Positions 39,360 through 64,000 of a DNA stretch of 64,000 bases are shown here, one piece after another. The stretch is from Dromaius novaehollandiae. Lineage: Eukaryota; Chordata; Aves; Casuariiformes; Dromaiidae. A model generated the notes under the pieces. The model did not search any database. It had not been told where the DNA came from and was given only the letters and a program-made list of their open reading frames with translations. The translations under genes were made by a program, and so were the position numbers. Location: the NCBI RefSeq assembly GCF_036370855.1, contig NC_088132.1, positions 60,302,841-60,366,840 on the forward strand, written 5' to 3'. Position 1 is the first letter of the stretch, and each line of letters opens with the position of its first letter.

Positions 39360-41442
39360 CACTTCCATAATGCAAAAAACTTTATTTGTCAGAACTGATA
39401 AGGAACTATACAAAAATATACATAAAGGTATGCTGTAAACAAATAGCTAGATGTGCTTTAAAGGAAACAAGAGGATAGTTTAAAAAAATCCAGAAGACTG
39501 TAAACTAGGAAATACCTCCCAGACAGAAATGTTATGATACTGAAGTGCATTAGCATTTGTTTGTAATAACTGCCAAAGCACAGACGAACTGTAAATGTTG
39601 AGACCATTTCTCTTCAAAACTGCTCAAAAAGTATTTTCTGTCACTCATTAGCTCCTCTGTGAGCACATGAAAGGTAGTATGAATGTTCTAGTGCCACATA
39701 AAAAATCAGGACTTGTTTGTGATTTTATCATCCCGTGACAGGTTAGTTGTAATCGAGCTCAACTAATCATTGTAATAAAGCCTTTCCCAGAGGGAAATCT
39801 GTACACTGTCAGCTGTCACACAAACCTCCAAGTCAAGATTACACTGTGCTTTTATGAACAATTTTATAGCTTTCAAGACAGAAAGACAATCCGTAAGCCC
39901 CAATGAAACAGGTAGGGGCTTAGCCCTAGTGTGGGTACGTATAACAGAAATAAGCAAAAATACCATCTTACTGATCCCGATCATTTAAAAACACTCATCT
40001 GTAAAGATATTTTGTAGTGCTCCTGTACATGTTTCAAATTTTACCTTTCATCCTTCAAAACAAACTGAATACCTCCATGCTAAAATGATCAAAGTCCACA
40101 TGTTCCACAGTATACGAAATTTAAATAAGGCTTAGCAAAAGTAAAAAGACAGTCACATTCTAGCACCAAATAGCTCCAACAGGTTCCTTTGTTACAAAAA
40201 TGCTTCTCTTTTAATTACAGTATTTACTTTTTGCATACAAATAAAAAGATTATGTTATGAAATGTATGGAGCTACTCAATGCATTTAGAAATGAATGTGA
40301 AACCCAGAATCACTTGCTAAAAACAGCAAGTTAAGTCTACAACGTAAGGCCCCAGCTGTGTATTAAAATGTATCAGATGTCCTGAACTTTTCTGAAGATA
40401 GGATACTGAAACCGTTTTTTTTTCCTTTTTACCACAATTCATAAAATAGGAAAAGAAAAAAAAAAGCTACAGCTGCATGAAGCTAATTATGCAAACCTGT
40501 ATGTCATGATAATACATACTCTCTAAATTCATTAAAAAACAGGGATGAATATAGTACTGCAAGTCATGTGCTTATACTTGTGCCTCACACTGTAAGGGCC
40601 TGAATTTAAAAAAGCTCAAGGAATCCAAGAGAGGGTTGCAGCAGAAACTAAGCACACTGTGTGTGCTTTAGAGTCTCAGCCTTGTCTGAGGTGAAGGTCA
40701 CAGAATACACTCCAATAGACAAGACGAGAACAACCATTTCACCAGAAAACACTACTCTTACTGGGATGTAGCGATAACAGAGTGGTCCTCCCTTAGCTCT
40801 AATTATACCTATTTTAAGAGACAGGCTTTGTGCAGCAGGGAGATGCAGTTAGTTCTTGTGTTAGATCTGGTGAAGCAGTTAGCCAGATACAGTACTATCA
40901 AAATCTGATTATTAAAAATACATGTAAAAACTCACAATAAGTCACCATATTTATTCTTTCCTAGTATTTTTAACTATAGCTAGGATTTTTAGTAAGTAAA
41001 AATGTGGCATATTCTTGTTTTCCAGTCAGACCAATGCTTGCATGTCCATGCCAGGTCTGAGTTTTAGTAATGCGGTTTCATATTTGACTATGGCAAATAA
41101 GTGGCAAAGCAACTATCTTAAAAAAGGGGAGAGTAAACAATGCAATCAGCAGCAAAGTATATATGCTACATTCAAACCCCAAACACATTACTAGGTATTT
41201 ACAGAGGAAATCTTTTCTTCAACTGTTCTCAGCTGTGAAGTTATTTTTGTACAAATACTATATGGTAACAGTTTTACCGGTTACATTTGGGAAGGCATTT
41301 TGAAAAAAGTCCTCTGTCCCCTTGCTTCAGTGACATGAAAGCTTTGCTGCACAAGGACACCACACAGTGCTGGTTTGAAGGTAGTCAAAACACACTGACA
41401 TTTTTCAGCTAGTCTTGAAGTCCTATCTGCCAGGTACTACAG
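39360..41442 (-). other. Probable MAST4 3' UTR
   Basis: The AT-rich sequence following the MAST4 stop has no coding potential. On the minus strand an AATAAA signal lies at 39381-39386, followed by a GU-rich stretch of the kind that directs cleavage, so a 3' UTR of about 2.1 kb is likely. An alternative AATAAA lies at 40950-40955 (short UTR), and others at 39140-39145 and 39034-39039 would give slightly longer forms. Confidence 0.55.
39381..39386 (-). terminator. Candidate MAST4 poly(A) signal
   Basis: A minus-strand AATAAA is followed within about 40 bases by GU-rich DNA ('ggcttgtgtttatg' and similar). It is the best of several candidates by downstream context. Confidence 0.45.
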
Positions 41443-63386
<21,944 letters not shown>

Positions 63387-64000
63387 CTAAAAAAATAAGA
63401 AAATAAACACGATGGTAGAATTAGTCTAACAATATTAGTTGTTATCTACATTTATAATTATTGAAATGTAAAATAATGTGGAAATATGGTGAAATGAGAT
63501 TCAGTAGGTTTTAGGCTGTTGAGCTTGCATAAAATCTAACTGTTTTAAAATGACCTACCAACATTTTTAGGCATCAGAATCATATCTGCACATCTGTCAT
63601 GCAAAGGGTATTTTCTTTTTTCATTGGCTTTAACATGTGGCAGACCATCACAGTAAATATTTTATTTAACTTAAATATATCCTTATCTTTACATAAAAGT
63701 TGTGCTGGTTTTATCTTAAGTAACTTTTACAGCGAACAGATTGTGAGCAATGGTAATGAGGCATGCTTAAAGGGAAATGGGCCATAGCAAGGATTTTAGC
63801 ACCCTTGGTTGTACAATGCATCATGTGCTCCACAAGTACTCTGCTGAGACTTCTGAATTCCTTATAAAAACAGCTTTCCATTTGTCTCTCTCACAGACTC
63901 ACTTGAACCCAATTAGCTTGTTCATCTTACTAATAGATGCTAATGTAGAAAGGAAAAATAATCCTAGAACAATCCACAGGGCAGGAGTAAAAGCAACTGA
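63387..64000 (-). other. MAST4 intron, continues beyond the window
   Basis: AT-rich intronic DNA upstream of the activation-segment exon. No exon was recognised to the window edge. The HRD/DFG exon is not in this 614 bp. Confidence 0.75.

Overview
The window is vertebrate nuclear DNA, most likely from a bird. Coding sequence is split by GT/AG introns. The two recognisable genes are CD180 (RP105) and MAST4. Interspersed repeats are sparse and include a decayed CR1-type LINE and old amniote/sauropsid-type SINE relics. CD180 and MAST4 are neighbours in vertebrates and, from general knowledge, lie on the Z chromosome in birds. Species and chromosome cannot be proved from this sequence alone. I see no bacterial, viral or CRISPR content.

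Layout. Positions 1-27,340 hold no recognisable protein-coding gene. This stretch contains old repeats, long A and A/T homopolymer tracts, and from about 15 kb onward an unusual series of short GC- and CpG-rich islands. CD180 occupies 27,363-33,417 on the plus strand as three coding exons. Joining them gives a 659-residue protein: signal peptide, LRR ectodomain with N- and C-terminal cysteine caps, one membrane segment and a 10-residue tail without a TIR domain. About 5-6 kb of non-coding DNA separates it from MAST4, which is transcribed toward it. The last twelve coding exons of MAST4 lie on the minus strand from 63,386 down to the stop at 41,443. They encode 1,874 residues: the kinase domain from the activation segment onward, the AGC C-terminal tail, a low-complexity linker, the PDZ domain, and a very long Ser/Pro/Lys-rich C-terminal exon. 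The 5' part of MAST4 is outside the window. A 3' UTR of roughly 2 kb probably runs to about 39.36 kb.

All reading frames and codon phases close exactly across every CD180 and MAST4 junction that I assigned. The two genes are unrelated in function: CD180 is a TLR-like surface receptor of B cells and myeloid cells that pairs with MD-1, and MAST4 is an AGC-family kinase. Their tail-to-tail arrangement gives no reason to expect joint function. The more unusual items are non-coding: a 139-bp ungapped repeat pair bracketing CD180 exon 1, a perfect 17-bp hairpin in a MAST4 intron, a long A/T fold-back, a six-run G-quadruplex motif, and the cluster of CpG-rich islands in otherwise gene-free DNA. I did not find a convincing undescribed gene system.
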